DNA of 64,000 nt from Methanospirillum purgamenti (lineage in GTDB: Archaea; Halobacteriota; Methanomicrobia; Methanomicrobiales; Methanospirillaceae), in assembly GCF_018502485.1 (NCBI RefSeq), contig NZ_CP075546.1. One strand, written 5' to 3'. A program made the position numbers and the translations under genes. The notes beneath the pieces were generated by a model. The model was not told the origin of the DNA and did no database searches. It saw nothing but the letters and a program-made list of their open reading frames with translations. This document shows, one piece after another, positions 52,477 through 61,978 of this stretch (positions are counted from its first letter, which is position 1; every line of letters begins with the position of its first letter).

Positions 52477-53301
52477 ATGACCACCATTGCCATTGATTCA
52501 TCAAAATGTTCGGGGTGCACATTATGTATGACACTCTGCCCGTACTGTATTATTGAAATGAAAGAAGGAGAAAGTATCGCATCTGTAAATCCAAATGGCG
52601 TTCAGTTTTGTAGTAAATGTGGCCATTGTGCTTCAATCTGTCCGGAAGGAGCAATAACTGTGGATTTTGAAGGTGCAGGGTCCATTCCTGATTATGTTGC
52701 AGATTCAAATCCCACCTTTGCACAACTCAGCAGACTCATCGCAATGCGACGTTCGGTCAGAAGTTATAAAAAGGAGCCGGTTCCCCGGGAAACTTTAGAG
52801 AAAATACTGGATATAATCAGGTATGCACCAACAGGTATGAATGGTCAGTCAGTCAGATGGCTGATTATTTCAAATCCGAAAGAGGTTCAAAACCTCGTCG
52901 CTGGTGTTATTGAATGGGCTCGTCAATTGGTAAAGTCGGGCGCCGAGCATCCGTTAATGCCGATATTGCCTATGATTATTAATGCATGGGACCATGGGGA
53001 AGATCATATCTGCCATGGAGCGCCACATCTGGTAATTGCATATGCTCACAAGGATAATCCAGTAGGATTTATTGATGCGACTATTGCACTGACTCATCTT
53101 GATATCGTCGCCCCTACTTTGGATCTGGGCACCTGTTGGGCAGGGATTGTTCAGATTGCTTGCCTCAGCTCACCAGATCTCATGGCAAGTCTGGGTCTCC
53201 CACCTGATCATGTCTCTATATATGGAATGATGATTGGATATCCGAAATATAAATTCCATCAGATTCCTAAACGGAATGCTTTACAGGTTATATGGAAATG
53301 A
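52477..53301 (+). CDS. Ferredoxin-nitroreductase fusion
   Basis: 274 residues. Residues 1-60 bind two [4Fe-4S] clusters (CSGCTLCMTLCPYC and CSKCGHCASICPEGA). The rest is an FMN nitroreductase domain (RRSVRSYKKEPVPRETLEKILDIIRYAPTGMNGQ). It probably reduces electrophilic or quinone-like compounds with electrons from ferredoxin. HxlR next door supports a detoxification role. Confidence 0.92.
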   Translation: MTTIAIDSSKCSGCTLCMTLCPYCIIEMKEGESIASVNPNGVQFCSKCGHCASICPEGAITVDFEGAGSIPDYVADSNPTFAQLSRLIAMRRSVRSYKKEPVPRETLEKILDIIRYAPTGMNGQSVRWLIISNPKEVQNLVAGVIEWARQLVKSGAEHPLMPILPMIINAWDHGEDHICHGAPHLVIAYAHKDNPVGFIDATIALTHLDIVAPTLDLGTCWAGIVQIACLSSPDLMASLGLPPDHVSIYGMMIGYPKYKFHQIPKRNALQVIWK

Positions 53302-53441
53302 GATAAAATTGAAAATGAATAGTAAACTGGAATCAATCCATGTTTTTTTTTAAATGCGTCTGTAATTCTCACTAGAAAATGAGTATGATTTCCTTTTTCA
53401 GATCAGTCAATTATTTAATTCTCACATCATCAAGGAAATAT

Positions 53442-54167
53442 CTACCTGCTCATTATGTACCGGCGAAGATCCACACCTTGTATACGGTATTCTGTTCCAT
53501 CTCGTTCTGCTGGTAGAAATCCATCGCTAATATATTCAAGCAATACCGATTCACTTTCTCCGGCTATCGCAGCTGCTTCACGTACAGAATATTTTTTTTC
53601 TTCCCTGACGCCCCCAATGGAATCGCGAAGGGTTTGTTCCCCAACTCTTGCATGACCAGAATATTCTGACGTTATGAGGTCATCTGACTCCATCCCTGGC
53701 TCTGTAGCATTATATTGGACATCTTCAAGGGATATCTGAGAGGGAAGGGTTGCATCAGAATTATCCTCCTCTTTTTCTTCAGTAGGATGAGACTGTTTTT
53801 TCTCATCTGGAATAAGTGGTTTTAGCACCCTTGTATCATCGCTGATGGCTGGATATTCATGCCTAATGACATGAGTGGTTGGAGTCAATGTGGACAACCG
53901 TGCTATTTGCTCACGGAGCCAGGTTATTTCTCCATCCTGTCGTTGAATAATCTCCCGGAGAATTTCAGAATCCGATGAACTAAAATGACCTTTTTGATCC
54001 ATCTGGACAACACGAACTGGATCATGTTTTTTGATCTGGAGAGCTTGGTATATGAGGTCTGTCGCAACTTCTTCAGTAGGAACATGATGTTCAGCGGCTA
54101 AAATACGCAGTCTACTTATTATTTGGGGTGAGATTGATAGAGTAATCGTCTGTTTTGAATGCACCAT
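53442..54167 (-). CDS. Regulator with N-terminal ribbon-helix-helix and C-terminal MerR/excisionase-like helix-turn-helix
   Basis: 241 residues from ATG 54167 (TTG 54173 possible). Residues about 3-45 look like a ribbon-helix-helix (KQTITLSISPQIISRLRILAAEH). A predicted coiled coil (EILREIIQRQDGEITWLREQIARLS) and an acidic, probably disordered linker follow. The end (KKYSVREAAAIAGESESVLLEYISDGFLPAERDGTEYRIQGVDLRRYI) is a MerR/excisionase-type winged HTH. Two DNA-binding domains in one chain suggest DNA bridging. Role unknown. Confidence 0.7.
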   Translation of the reverse strand: MVHSKQTITLSISPQIISRLRILAAEHHVPTEEVATDLIYQALQIKKHDPVRVVQMDQKGHFSSSDSEILREIIQRQDGEITWLREQIARLSTLTPTTHVIRHEYPAISDDTRVLKPLIPDEKKQSHPTEEKEEDNSDATLPSQISLEDVQYNATEPGMESDDLITSEYSGHARVGEQTLRDSIGGVREEKKYSVREAAAIAGESESVLLEYISDGFLPAERDGTEYRIQGVDLRRYIMSR

Positions 54168-54260
54168 TTTCAAGGTGTAGTATTGATTTCCGATCTCAAA
54201 AAAGGATCTCTTTATTAGAGAGGATAACTCTCACGAAAAGATCATGTAAAAAAAGGGTAA

Positions 54261-55367
54261 TTACTTAAAAACCAGGATTCTCCAGGGATTATGATGGAGG
54301 AAAATTGAGGTCCAGTAAACCGGGTATTCAATATTGTCAATGCTCGATTCGGTTCCAAGCGTTATCATATCATAACCTGCTGGATATGACGCAATCGGTA
54401 GGTTATCATTCATCGAAATATTTCGAGTCTGGTTTGTGTCAGCCGGAAATAATGTACCTGCTGCTAATCCAGCGTAACCGATAATTGTTCCGTCCGGCTG
54501 GATAACAAGGATTGAGTTTTCGTTATCATGAACTGAACGGAGTGCTTCTTCTACCAGAATATCTGGTTTATATAATGCTGTGAGATACCCTGTAACTGAC
54601 AGAGAAGAAGAATACAATGGATGGACAATGAATATTGCATGTTCACCTTCAATTGTCTCAATATAATCACTCATTCCCGGTACTGGATTTGTTTTCACGG
54701 ATTTTATTGCCAACTGTGAACTTGCATCCTTTCCAACACTTTCCTGGTGGGAGTCTGGATAAATTGCAATTATGGTTCCTGACCTGTCAATAATTGATGC
54801 AGCATAGACTCCATTATTTTTCTGAATCAGTTTTTCAAGATAAGAGTCCAGTTCACTTGTTTGCAGGTTCTTCCCTTTGAGCTCTAATGCAACCTTTGCT
54901 ACTTCTGCATCATACTCATTCAAAGTGGTCATAAGAGATGATGATGACTTAAGCAATAGTGTTGTCATACCCAACTTCTCATCTGGAGAAAGACCAGTTT
55001 CTTGTCCTTCATACCAGGTTTTTGATTCTGGCATATCACTATGTACAGATATCGAGTTAATCCTGAAAGGCTTACCCCACATTTGAATTGTCATGACATC
55101 CTGGTCAATTGTACCAGATACATCAACCTTCAGACCATCTTTCCTGAACTCATCAGAAAGATCCAGGGGGAGATAGTTTGTCCCTTCAGAAGAAATAATT
55201 CCATAAAATCCTCCTTCAAGATCCATATACACAATTTCACCGGTAAAGGAGATTTCCGGAGTTGTTTCCTGTGCAATACACCCACTTGCACAGATGAGTG
55301 ATAATGTCAGAACAATTACACCCACCGATACTGCTGATTGTATCATACATTTTTTTCGGTGGATCAT
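54261..55367 (-). CDS. Secreted lipoprotein with Cache-like sensor domain
   Basis: 368 residues. The signal peptide ends in the lipobox CASGC (about residue 30). Residues about 38-110 form a small beta domain (EISFTGEIVYMDLEGGFYGIIS). Residues about 130-368 resemble a Cache domain (NGVYAASIIDRSGTIIAIYPDSHQESVGKDASSQ, and DNENSILVIQPDGTIIGYAG). No signalling output domain is attached, so it may present ligand to a separate sensor. Confidence 0.75.
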   Translation of the reverse strand: MIHRKKCMIQSAVSVGVIVLTLSLICASGCIAQETTPEISFTGEIVYMDLEGGFYGIISSEGTNYLPLDLSDEFRKDGLKVDVSGTIDQDVMTIQMWGKPFRINSISVHSDMPESKTWYEGQETGLSPDEKLGMTTLLLKSSSSLMTTLNEYDAEVAKVALELKGKNLQTSELDSYLEKLIQKNNGVYAASIIDRSGTIIAIYPDSHQESVGKDASSQLAIKSVKTNPVPGMSDYIETIEGEHAIFIVHPLYSSSLSVTGYLTALYKPDILVEEALRSVHDNENSILVIQPDGTIIGYAGLAAGTLFPADTNQTRNISMNDNLPIASYPAGYDMITLGTESSIDNIEYPVYWTSIFLHHNPWRILVFK

Positions 55368-55427
55368 GAGAAAAGAGTTCTGGTGTACTCCTTTTTATCT
55401 TTAAGAACCACCGATCTGATTCTTTCA

Positions 55428-55703
55428 TTAGAGGCTAACATATGCAGAGATAATGAGTACATAAATAGCAACATGTATGAGAATAAAAATAGGAACCAGA
55501 ATTGAAAAGAGCGGTTTTCGAATTTTGTGTCTGAATATTCGCATTCCTCCATATGCTCCAAAAGGACCAAAGAGAGCAATAGTCAGGAGTGTTTTTTCTG
55601 ATATCCGGTATTCTTCTTGCATTGCCCGTTGTTTATCGATTCCAAATAAGGCAAAAGCAATCCCATTGATGATAAGGTATGGTATGAGCAGAAATTCGTT
55701 CAT
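55428..55703 (-). CDS. DUF1294 small membrane protein
   Basis: 91 residues from ATG 55703. GFALFGIDKQRAM-type start (here AFALFGIDKQRAMQEEYRISEKTLL) and FGPFGAYGGMRIFRHKIRKPLF are the DUF1294 signature, with three to four membrane segments. Function unknown. Upstream coding to 55775 is less likely. Confidence 0.8.
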   Translation of the reverse strand: MNEFLLIPYLIINGIAFALFGIDKQRAMQEEYRISEKTLLTIALFGPFGAYGGMRIFRHKIRKPLFSILVPIFILIHVAIYVLIISAYVSL

Positions 55704-55764
55704 AGATGACTTATCTGGTTTCGCGCAATGTGCTAAAAAATGTAAGTATTCTAATGCACATCTT

Positions 55765-56328
55765 TCATATGCCACTCATGATCCCGGAAAGCAACTCTTC
55801 AGTCGAAAATACTCTGGCATATAGTCCTGATAATGCACTCATGTACGCTGCATGGACCATGTTAGCAGGGATGATGGTACCCAGAAATGATAGTTCTCTT
55901 GTTGCACAAGCATCATGAATAAGGGTACAGGAAAATCCCTTATCTGCAGCTGCTCGAACTGTAGCATCAATGCACATATGACTCATCATTCCGCAAATGA
56001 TGAGATTTTCAACTCCTTTTTTTAAGAGAACATCCTTTAGATCGGTTTTTTGAAAACTATTTGGATAATGTTTAATGATAACTTGTTCATCAGCTAAAGG
56101 CGCTACGAGATGATACAACTCAGATCCATATGTATGAGGTTTAAAAAAATTGGCATCAGGGCGTGTAGAGATGTGTCTTATATGGATTGGCATAAATCCT
56201 TGTTCTCTGGCGAATTTTAGAATATTTCCTGCATTTTCTACAGCACTGATACTGTTAAAACATTCCATCGCTCCACCAGGGAAGTAATCATTCTGAATAT
56301 CAATGAAAACAAGTGCTGATTTGGTCAT
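55765..56328 (-). CDS. Isochorismatase-like cysteine hydrolase
   Basis: 187 residues from ATG 56328 with GGAGG four bases upstream. Catalytic Asp in LVFIDIQNDYFPGGAM, Lys in VIKHYPNSF and Cys in CGMMSHMCIDATVRAA. It could be a nicotinamidase-like or other amide hydrolase. The start overlaps the end of the cupin-acetyltransferase gene, so the pair is one operon. Confidence 0.9.
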   Translation of the reverse strand: MTKSALVFIDIQNDYFPGGAMECFNSISAVENAGNILKFAREQGFMPIHIRHISTRPDANFFKPHTYGSELYHLVAPLADEQVIIKHYPNSFQKTDLKDVLLKKGVENLIICGMMSHMCIDATVRAAADKGFSCTLIHDACATRELSFLGTIIPANMVHAAYMSALSGLYARVFSTEELLSGIMSGI

Positions 56329-57191
56329 TTCTCCTCCGGGCAAGACAGTATATATTGCCGTGGGTGTAATCCAAACTTTTTATAAAATCCAATAACATCT
56401 TCATTTCCAACCGTAACATGAACACGGATATCTGTTCCGCCCTCTTCTTTCATCCAGGAAAGTGCCTGAGTCATAAGTTTAGTTCCGATACCCTGGTTTC
56501 TGGCTTCTTCACAAATAAAAATTGACTCAATTTCTCCATATGAGTCAGAAGCTACAGAACAGAGACAATATCCGATATTCTTATGGCTTATTTCGTCTGA
56601 CGCAAAAAAGATCCGAAGGTTTCTTGAAGCATTTCTCTCAAGGATTTCCTGTTTTCGTTCATGAAATTTGACTTTATTCATTCTATCAACGAATAAATGG
56701 TTTTTGGATTGAATAAATCTCCTTAATTCCACCCAAAGGTCTTCTATCTGATCAATCTCTTCTGGTCCGGTTGCAAAAATGATAGTGCTTAAAATTGAAG
56801 GTTTCGCAATTTTCTGTATCTCGTAATCATTAATTACCATCTCACGATTGACGATATCAGGGGAAAATGCCGGAGTGCAAACCGCAATATATTCAGCTCC
56901 CTCAGGAGTACTATATCGCACTTTTATTCCTGATGGCATTATTACTGCTTGTCCTGCCTGAATCTGAATACAATGCCCCTCTGCTTCAACCTGAAGAATT
57001 CCGGAGAGAACAATGGTGTACTCTTCAAATTCCGGGATTTGATATGGCTCGGACCAACCAGGAGGGCTAATCATTCTTGCAATACTCACATTGGAAGTTC
57101 CGGATATGATTCGTCCCACATATTCTTCTATTCTTTTGGGTGGTGTCCCTGCTGCCGGAACAATCCGGGGGAACTGTATGATCCGGACCAT
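56325..57191 (-). CDS. Cupin domain fused to GNAT acetyltransferase
   Basis: 288 residues from ATG 57191. Residues about 1-120 are a cupin (EFEEYTIVLSGILQVEAEGHCIQIQAGQAVIMPSG). Residues about 150-280 are a GNAT domain with the acetyl-CoA loop in FICEEARNQGIGTKLMTQALSW and VGNEDVIGFYKKFGL. The fusion suggests that binding of a small molecule in the cupin controls or feeds the transferase. Operon with the cysteine hydrolase. Confidence 0.85.
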   Translation of the reverse strand: MVRIIQFPRIVPAAGTPPKRIEEYVGRIISGTSNVSIARMISPPGWSEPYQIPEFEEYTIVLSGILQVEAEGHCIQIQAGQAVIMPSGIKVRYSTPEGAEYIAVCTPAFSPDIVNREMVINDYEIQKIAKPSILSTIIFATGPEEIDQIEDLWVELRRFIQSKNHLFVDRMNKVKFHERKQEILERNASRNLRIFFASDEISHKNIGYCLCSVASDSYGEIESIFICEEARNQGIGTKLMTQALSWMKEEGGTDIRVHVTVGNEDVIGFYKKFGLHPRQYILSCPEEK

Positions 57192-57275
57192 ACTCACTGG
57201 TTTTTTTCTGCATCTATATGAGTATTCGGAGATGATTGAATATAGGTAAAAAGTATCTTTGTAGTATGATATGGA

Positions 57276-57803
57276 ATGGTTTCTATGGTTACTTCTCATA
57301 ATTTTTCTCGTTCTCCTGTTGAAGAAGTCATGTTCAGGTTTTGCTCAGAAAATGGACAGAGTGTTGAAGAAGTGTTTCCTTCTCCTTATCCTGGGTGGGA
57401 AAAAATACGGAACCAGATTATTCATTCATTAGAACTGACAGCAAATAATAAAATAACAACTGATTGTATACTCAAGTATACTGATGTGTTCCTTCTAACT
57501 ACAGGAGATATCCCTGGAAATCTCATTTTAATTGCTCCGATGGTTCCCGTTGATATAAGATCCCTGATTGTACAGGGGCCTGTATCAGAGATAAACATCG
57601 CAGGAAGTATTGAGAATTTAGTAATTAACGTTCGCTATGAACAAAATAATGATAAAATGATTCTTGTTTTTAAAGCAAGTAATAAAGATCAATTTACGTT
57701 TTCAAGGGATGAAATGCTGGTATGGTTTGATACCGCAAGGGAAAATATTCATCGTATATTCGATGCAATTGTAACTAGTAAACTAATAAATCGAGTTTCC
57801 TAA
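57276..57803 (+). CDS. Hypothetical protein
   Basis: 175 residues; ATGs at 57276 and 57285 both fit. Acidic, mixed alpha/beta, no recognised motif; strand-rich centre (NLILIAPMVPVDIRSLIVQGPVSEINIAG). Divergent from the cupin fusion across 84 bases. Confidence 0.6.
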   Translation: MVSMVTSHNFSRSPVEEVMFRFCSENGQSVEEVFPSPYPGWEKIRNQIIHSLELTANNKITTDCILKYTDVFLLTTGDIPGNLILIAPMVPVDIRSLIVQGPVSEINIAGSIENLVINVRYEQNNDKMILVFKASNKDQFTFSRDEMLVWFDTARENIHRIFDAIVTSKLINRVS

Positions 57804-57908
57804 TCCAAATCTTTTCGATTAGAGAATGAGAATGAGATGTGATAATAAAAAATGTTTACCCAATTTATCTATGTATGATAAAGACAAATGTAATAGTACT
57901 ATTTGACC

Positions 57909-58190
57909 ATGCAGGAGAAAAGACCAAATAAGGTTCTTGGATATCGGACAGATATTCACGGAGAACCTAAACAGACTCTCATTGGTCCGGTTGCAGATGA
58001 CCGGTGTATCATCTTTAATCTTGATTCAGGAGATACATCAATCATTACTCCAGGAGATCCGCTCCTTACCGAGGAGCCTTTTATTCCCTGTGATGAAGTT
58101 ACGAACGAAAAAATTTTCAAAATGATGAAGAAGCGACCGGATATCTATGTAAAATTTTATAAGTTGCTAAACGAGAGAATCCCACGGTAA
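57909..58190 (+). CDS. Small hypothetical protein
   Basis: 93 residues from ATG 57909 (a TTG two codons earlier is possible). Soluble, with PNKVLGYRTDIHGEPKQTLIGP at the start and a helical end. Family not recognised. Convergent with the msvR gene. Confidence 0.6.
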   Translation: MQEKRPNKVLGYRTDIHGEPKQTLIGPVADDRCIIFNLDSGDTSIITPGDPLLTEEPFIPCDEVTNEKIFKMMKKRPDIYVKFYKLLNERIPR

Positions 58191-58219
58191 TTTCTTTTCT
58201 CTCGTTATCGTTTTTCTGT

Positions 58220-58996
58220 TTATAGCTTTTTAATTAGGAATCTGCAATGAGTGTGACCTGCGGAATAACACTCAACTTCAGTTATCTGTACAGGGGCATT
58301 AAGATATTTTGTAAAAATCGCTGAAAGAACGCCAATATCAAATGAACATGCTCCATGACCGGTTACAGGTAAATCTTCACATTCAAAACACCCATAGACG
58401 ATAATAGCAATGGGATCAGATCCACTCAGTTCTACTGATCCAAGCCCATGTTCCTGCCAGAAATTATGGATGTTCTGAACCATTTGGGATATATCTGGAC
58501 TATAAATGAGGGGTGTAAGAATAGATCCAATTTTCCATCCGGTTCGTTCAAGCACCGGATCTATATTAATCCCAAGAGCCATGGCTTCAGTTCGAAATGT
58601 ACGGATTCCAAACTTGAAAAAGGATGCAATATCTCTTGGATGAAATGGAAGTTCCTCATCACATGGCTCTTCTTTGAGAGAAATGTCACGATCACGGTTT
58701 GTCAGACGTCCAATTGGATCAGATGTAAGGGTGAGTATTTTTTTACGGTTATCATGAGGATCGGTCTGTGAGGAAATAAATCCAGCATGAATGAGATCAT
58801 GGATATGCACTGATATCGTGGATTTTGCTTTGCCACATGAACTCACCAGTTCATCAAACGAGCGGTCACGTTCTTGCAATAGATCAAGAATTTTTTTCTT
58901 GACTGAACTGTCTATTGCCATTACCCGATCTTTTGAAGAAAAAAGTCGTATATCTTCTGTCAGATCCTGATCGGGCAACTTCTTGCTTTCTACCAC
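58220..58996 (-). CDS. msvR: MsvR-type redox regulator (winged helix plus V4R)
   Basis: 258 residues from GTG 58996. Residues about 15-85 are an ArsR-like winged helix (LFSSKDRVMAIDSSVKKKILDLLQERDRSFDELV). Residues about 140-258 are a V4R domain with its Cys-rich pattern (VYGCFECEDLPVTGHGACSFDIG, CYSAGHTHCRF). It matches MsvR, a methanogen regulator known to switch with redox state of V4R cysteines and to control fpaA/fprA genes from a divergent position, the arrangement seen here. No Shine-Dalgarno site, so it may be leaderless. Confidence 0.88.
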   Translation of the reverse strand: MVESKKLPDQDLTEDIRLFSSKDRVMAIDSSVKKKILDLLQERDRSFDELVSSCGKAKSTISVHIHDLIHAGFISSQTDPHDNRKKILTLTSDPIGRLTNRDRDISLKEEPCDEELPFHPRDIASFFKFGIRTFRTEAMALGINIDPVLERTGWKIGSILTPLIYSPDISQMVQNIHNFWQEHGLGSVELSGSDPIAIIVYGCFECEDLPVTGHGACSFDIGVLSAIFTKYLNAPVQITEVECYSAGHTHCRFLIKKL

Positions 58997-59008
58997 ATAC
59001 AGATATTA

Positions 59009-59049
59009 TTCGGAAGGTTCATATTTGTTCGCACACAATAGAATGTTCG
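59009..59049. promoter_or_regulatory. Three TTCG repeats in the msvR-fprA intergenic region
   Basis: TTCG occurs at 59009, 59028 and 59046, spaced 19 and 18 bases, in the 76-base gap between divergent msvR and fprA. TTCG-based boxes are the reported MsvR binding elements, so these are probable operators that act on both promoters. Confidence 0.6.
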
Positions 59050-59072
59050 TACTAATACTAATGAGTTGAACC

Positions 59073-60290
59073 ATGAAAGCAAGTGCATATAAAATCGCAG
59101 ATGGAGTATACTGGGTCGGAACACTGGACTGGGACCTGAGATCCTACCACGGATATACCCTTGATGGAACGACATACAACGCATTCCTTCTCTTTGGTGA
59201 AAAGACAGTCCTGATTGATAATGTTTATCCAGGACAGTCTGCACAGATGTGGGGAAGAATCACTGATGCATGTAACCAGGAGGGACGGGATCTTCATATC
59301 GATATCATCGTCCAGAACCATGTCGAAAAGGATCACTCTGGAGCCCTGCCAGAGATTCATAAAAAATTCCCCGATGCACCCATCTATTGTACCGAGATTG
59401 CAGAAAAGGGGCTTGTCAGACATTATCCTGCTTTACTGGGTGCAACTTTCAGACACATCAAAACCGGGGATACCCTTGACTATGGGAAAAAAACCCTGGC
59501 ATTTGTTCAAGCCCCTCTTCTTCACTGGCCTGACTCAATGTTCACCCTCCTTGTAGAGGATGGAATCTTGTTCCCGAATGATGCATTTGGCCAGCATCTT
59601 TGTTTCTCGAAGCGTCTTGACAGCGAGATTTCTGAAACGCTTCTGATGGATGCAGCACAAAAATTTTATGCCAACCTTATAGTCCCGCTTTCAGGACTCT
59701 TTATCAAAAAAGCATCCGAACTGGCAAACCTTGATCTCATCAGTAAAGTGAAGATGATTGCCCCCTCCCATGGGCAGATTTGGACAGATCCATCAAAGAT
59801 CATCAACGCATATGTTGGTTGGGCTACCGGAACTCTCATCAAACCAAAGGTTACAATCGTCTATGATACCATGCATGGTTCGACCCGGATGCTTGCCCAT
59901 GCTCTTGCTGAAGGAGTCATGACCGGTGGATGTGATGTGAAGATCTTTAACTTGCATGAGGATGAACGGTCGGAGATTGTAAAGCACATCCTGGAGTCAA
60001 AGGGTCTGATGATTGGTATTCCAACCATTAATGATATGCCCTATCCAAGCATCGGGGACCTTATCTATTATCTGAAAGGACTGCATTTTGATCGCACCGG
60101 TGAACGTTATGCAATGACCTTCGGTTCAATGGGTGGGAAAGGCGGTGCTCCGGCTATGATTGCAGATGAACTCAAAACCGCAGGATTCAATGTAACGAAG
60201 ACCATGGAAGTCGTATTTGTTCCCGATGCCAATGAACTTGATCAGGCATTCGATGCCGGTCTTGAGATGGCAAAAGCAATAAAAGAATAA
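59073..60290 (+). CDS. fprA: Flavodiiron protein, F420H2 oxidase
   Basis: 405 residues. Reduces O2 to water with F420H2. The di-iron lactamase-like domain shows HVEKDHSGALPE and later His/Asp ligands (HWPDSMFTLL, PNDAFGQH, PSHGQIW). The C-terminal flavodoxin domain begins at about residue 258 (VTIVYDTMHGSTRMLAHALAEG). Under probable MsvR control. Confidence 0.95.
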   Translation: MKASAYKIADGVYWVGTLDWDLRSYHGYTLDGTTYNAFLLFGEKTVLIDNVYPGQSAQMWGRITDACNQEGRDLHIDIIVQNHVEKDHSGALPEIHKKFPDAPIYCTEIAEKGLVRHYPALLGATFRHIKTGDTLDYGKKTLAFVQAPLLHWPDSMFTLLVEDGILFPNDAFGQHLCFSKRLDSEISETLLMDAAQKFYANLIVPLSGLFIKKASELANLDLISKVKMIAPSHGQIWTDPSKIINAYVGWATGTLIKPKVTIVYDTMHGSTRMLAHALAEGVMTGGCDVKIFNLHEDERSEIVKHILESKGLMIGIPTINDMPYPSIGDLIYYLKGLHFDRTGERYAMTFGSMGGKGGAPAMIADELKTAGFNVTKTMEVVFVPDANELDQAFDAGLEMAKAIKE

Positions 60291-60291
60291 A

Positions 60292-60317
60292 GGGGATTCC
60301 AGCCTGATCCCTTTTTT
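60292..60317 (+). terminator. Hairpin plus T6 terminator of fprA
   Basis: GGGAT (60293-60297) pairs with ATCCC (60307-60311), followed by six T. It overlaps the stop codon of the convergent transglutaminase-like gene. Confidence 0.65.
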
Positions 60318-61845
60318 ATTCTGCGGTGATATCCTCAAAGGTAAATGACGCATAGATCATCCCCAGCATCTCGAGATCAGAATCGGAGGATGTGCATACC
60401 ACTGCCGGTTTCTGATGGACAAAAGTCATGAGAATATCAGGATTTGGCTCTCCGCTAAATAACTCATCCACATCGGTCTGAATAGTAAACCGGTATGGGT
60501 CCAGATTGCCAAAAAAGAAATCCTTGTACTCTGCTATCTGCTCCGGGGTTGCATTGTAGGCCCAGTCTGCTGCGTCTGCCACGGTCACATCAACAGGAAT
60601 CCACCCATATTCGGGGAGATAAAACTCTGCCCAGAAATGCGTTCCCTGATGTCCTGGTACTATCTGATACCCACCTGGAGCCCGTGCAGGGATTCCTACT
60701 GCCCGACAGAGAGCCGAAAAGTATACACTCTGGGTTCCACAATCTCCAAATCCTGTTTCATGTACAAAATCTGATTCACTTATGTTCATTGCGGTAAGGT
60801 GACTATGTGGCACATTACTATAGGGAAGGGTGTTAAGGATATAATTATAAATCAATTTTGCTTTTTTATATGGGTTTTTCTCATCACCAACTATCTCATG
60901 TGCCAATTCAACAATTTCAGGAGTTACGTTGATATTTGGCTGACTGTGAGTGTATCTCTGGTATAACATTGATGAGGTATCGTATCCGCTGATCAGATCC
61001 GGGTTTACGTTATTAATCCGTGGACTTGTCGTCACCGCCACCTCAACCGACGTGTTGACATATTCACTTGTCACCTCATCAAGTGGGATCTCAAAATAAA
61101 CCTCCCCAATTGTGCCCGTTGTTACCGGACCAGAGATTACATCGTCCTCAGGTTCTAGTGAAAGGACTGAAATGTTCGTTTGACTCTCTATTTCTACTGG
61201 TAAGGGCAGCCATACCTGCAATGTTCCATTATCTGGCAACAAATTGCGTGGAATGCTCATTTTACCGGTTCCAACAAAAGTGTGGTTTTGATAGAGCGGG
61301 TTTTTTTCATCACGGGGAGCGCTAATATAGGGCATAATCTGGTCAAAAAATGGGGATTCATTTAGTGACCTCGTCATATTCTGGCTCAATGTTTTGTTAT
61401 GGTACTGAACATTCCGTGCAATTCCTTCATAATAATACGTTTTTCCGTCAGATACGAACTGAATAGAGGCTCCAGGTTTTAAAAAGGCTGATCGTTCATC
61501 ATGTGAGAATTGGGGAAATGTATGAGCAATGGTCTCATCCGCGCTGGTCTGGTTATAGATCATCTCGCTAAACATCCAACTGATCCGTTTTGCCTGTCGG
61601 AGAGCATCCAGTTTTTTTTCCTGATTCCCTTCTGCAGCATATTCCACCGAACTGTTCATAAAAAAGTAGTATGCCTCTTCAAACCTTGAGTCATTCATAG
61701 CTTTTTCAGCCTGTTGAAATAGAATTTCTGGGGATTGTATTTCATCCGCTGTGATACTTGTTCCTGTAATAAGAATCAGGAATAATATCATTCCTGTATA
61801 TAACCGTCCAACCATTGTTCTTCTACCTGATTGAGTAGTACTCAT
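60316..61845 (-). CDS. Secreted transglutaminase-like protein
   Basis: 509 residues with an N-terminal signal/anchor segment (about 12-33). The transglutaminase-core triad is visible: Cys in GFGDCGTQSVYFSALCRAVGIPAR, His in GTHFWAEFYLP and Asp in WIPVDVTVAD (about 370-440). The region before it is a beta-rich domain found in other archaeal surface transglutaminases. Likely a cysteine protease or cross-linker at the cell surface. ATG at residue 11 is an alternative start. Confidence 0.85.
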   Translation of the reverse strand: MSTTQSGRRTMVGRLYTGMILFLILITGTSITADEIQSPEILFQQAEKAMNDSRFEEAYYFFMNSSVEYAAEGNQEKKLDALRQAKRISWMFSEMIYNQTSADETIAHTFPQFSHDERSAFLKPGASIQFVSDGKTYYYEGIARNVQYHNKTLSQNMTRSLNESPFFDQIMPYISAPRDEKNPLYQNHTFVGTGKMSIPRNLLPDNGTLQVWLPLPVEIESQTNISVLSLEPEDDVISGPVTTGTIGEVYFEIPLDEVTSEYVNTSVEVAVTTSPRINNVNPDLISGYDTSSMLYQRYTHSQPNINVTPEIVELAHEIVGDEKNPYKKAKLIYNYILNTLPYSNVPHSHLTAMNISESDFVHETGFGDCGTQSVYFSALCRAVGIPARAPGGYQIVPGHQGTHFWAEFYLPEYGWIPVDVTVADAADWAYNATPEQIAEYKDFFFGNLDPYRFTIQTDVDELFSGEPNPDILMTFVHQKPAVVCTSSDSDLEMLGMIYASFTFEDITAE

Positions 61846-61978
61846 TTATAATAAAAAACCTCTTTGATCGTAGGAATTCTTTATAATCTGACTCTCTGAA
61901 AAAAGAACCTGAAAAAATTGACAATCGTTTTATTCTGGATGACACCAGGTTTATTACCCTGGTAGTCAATTACTCACC

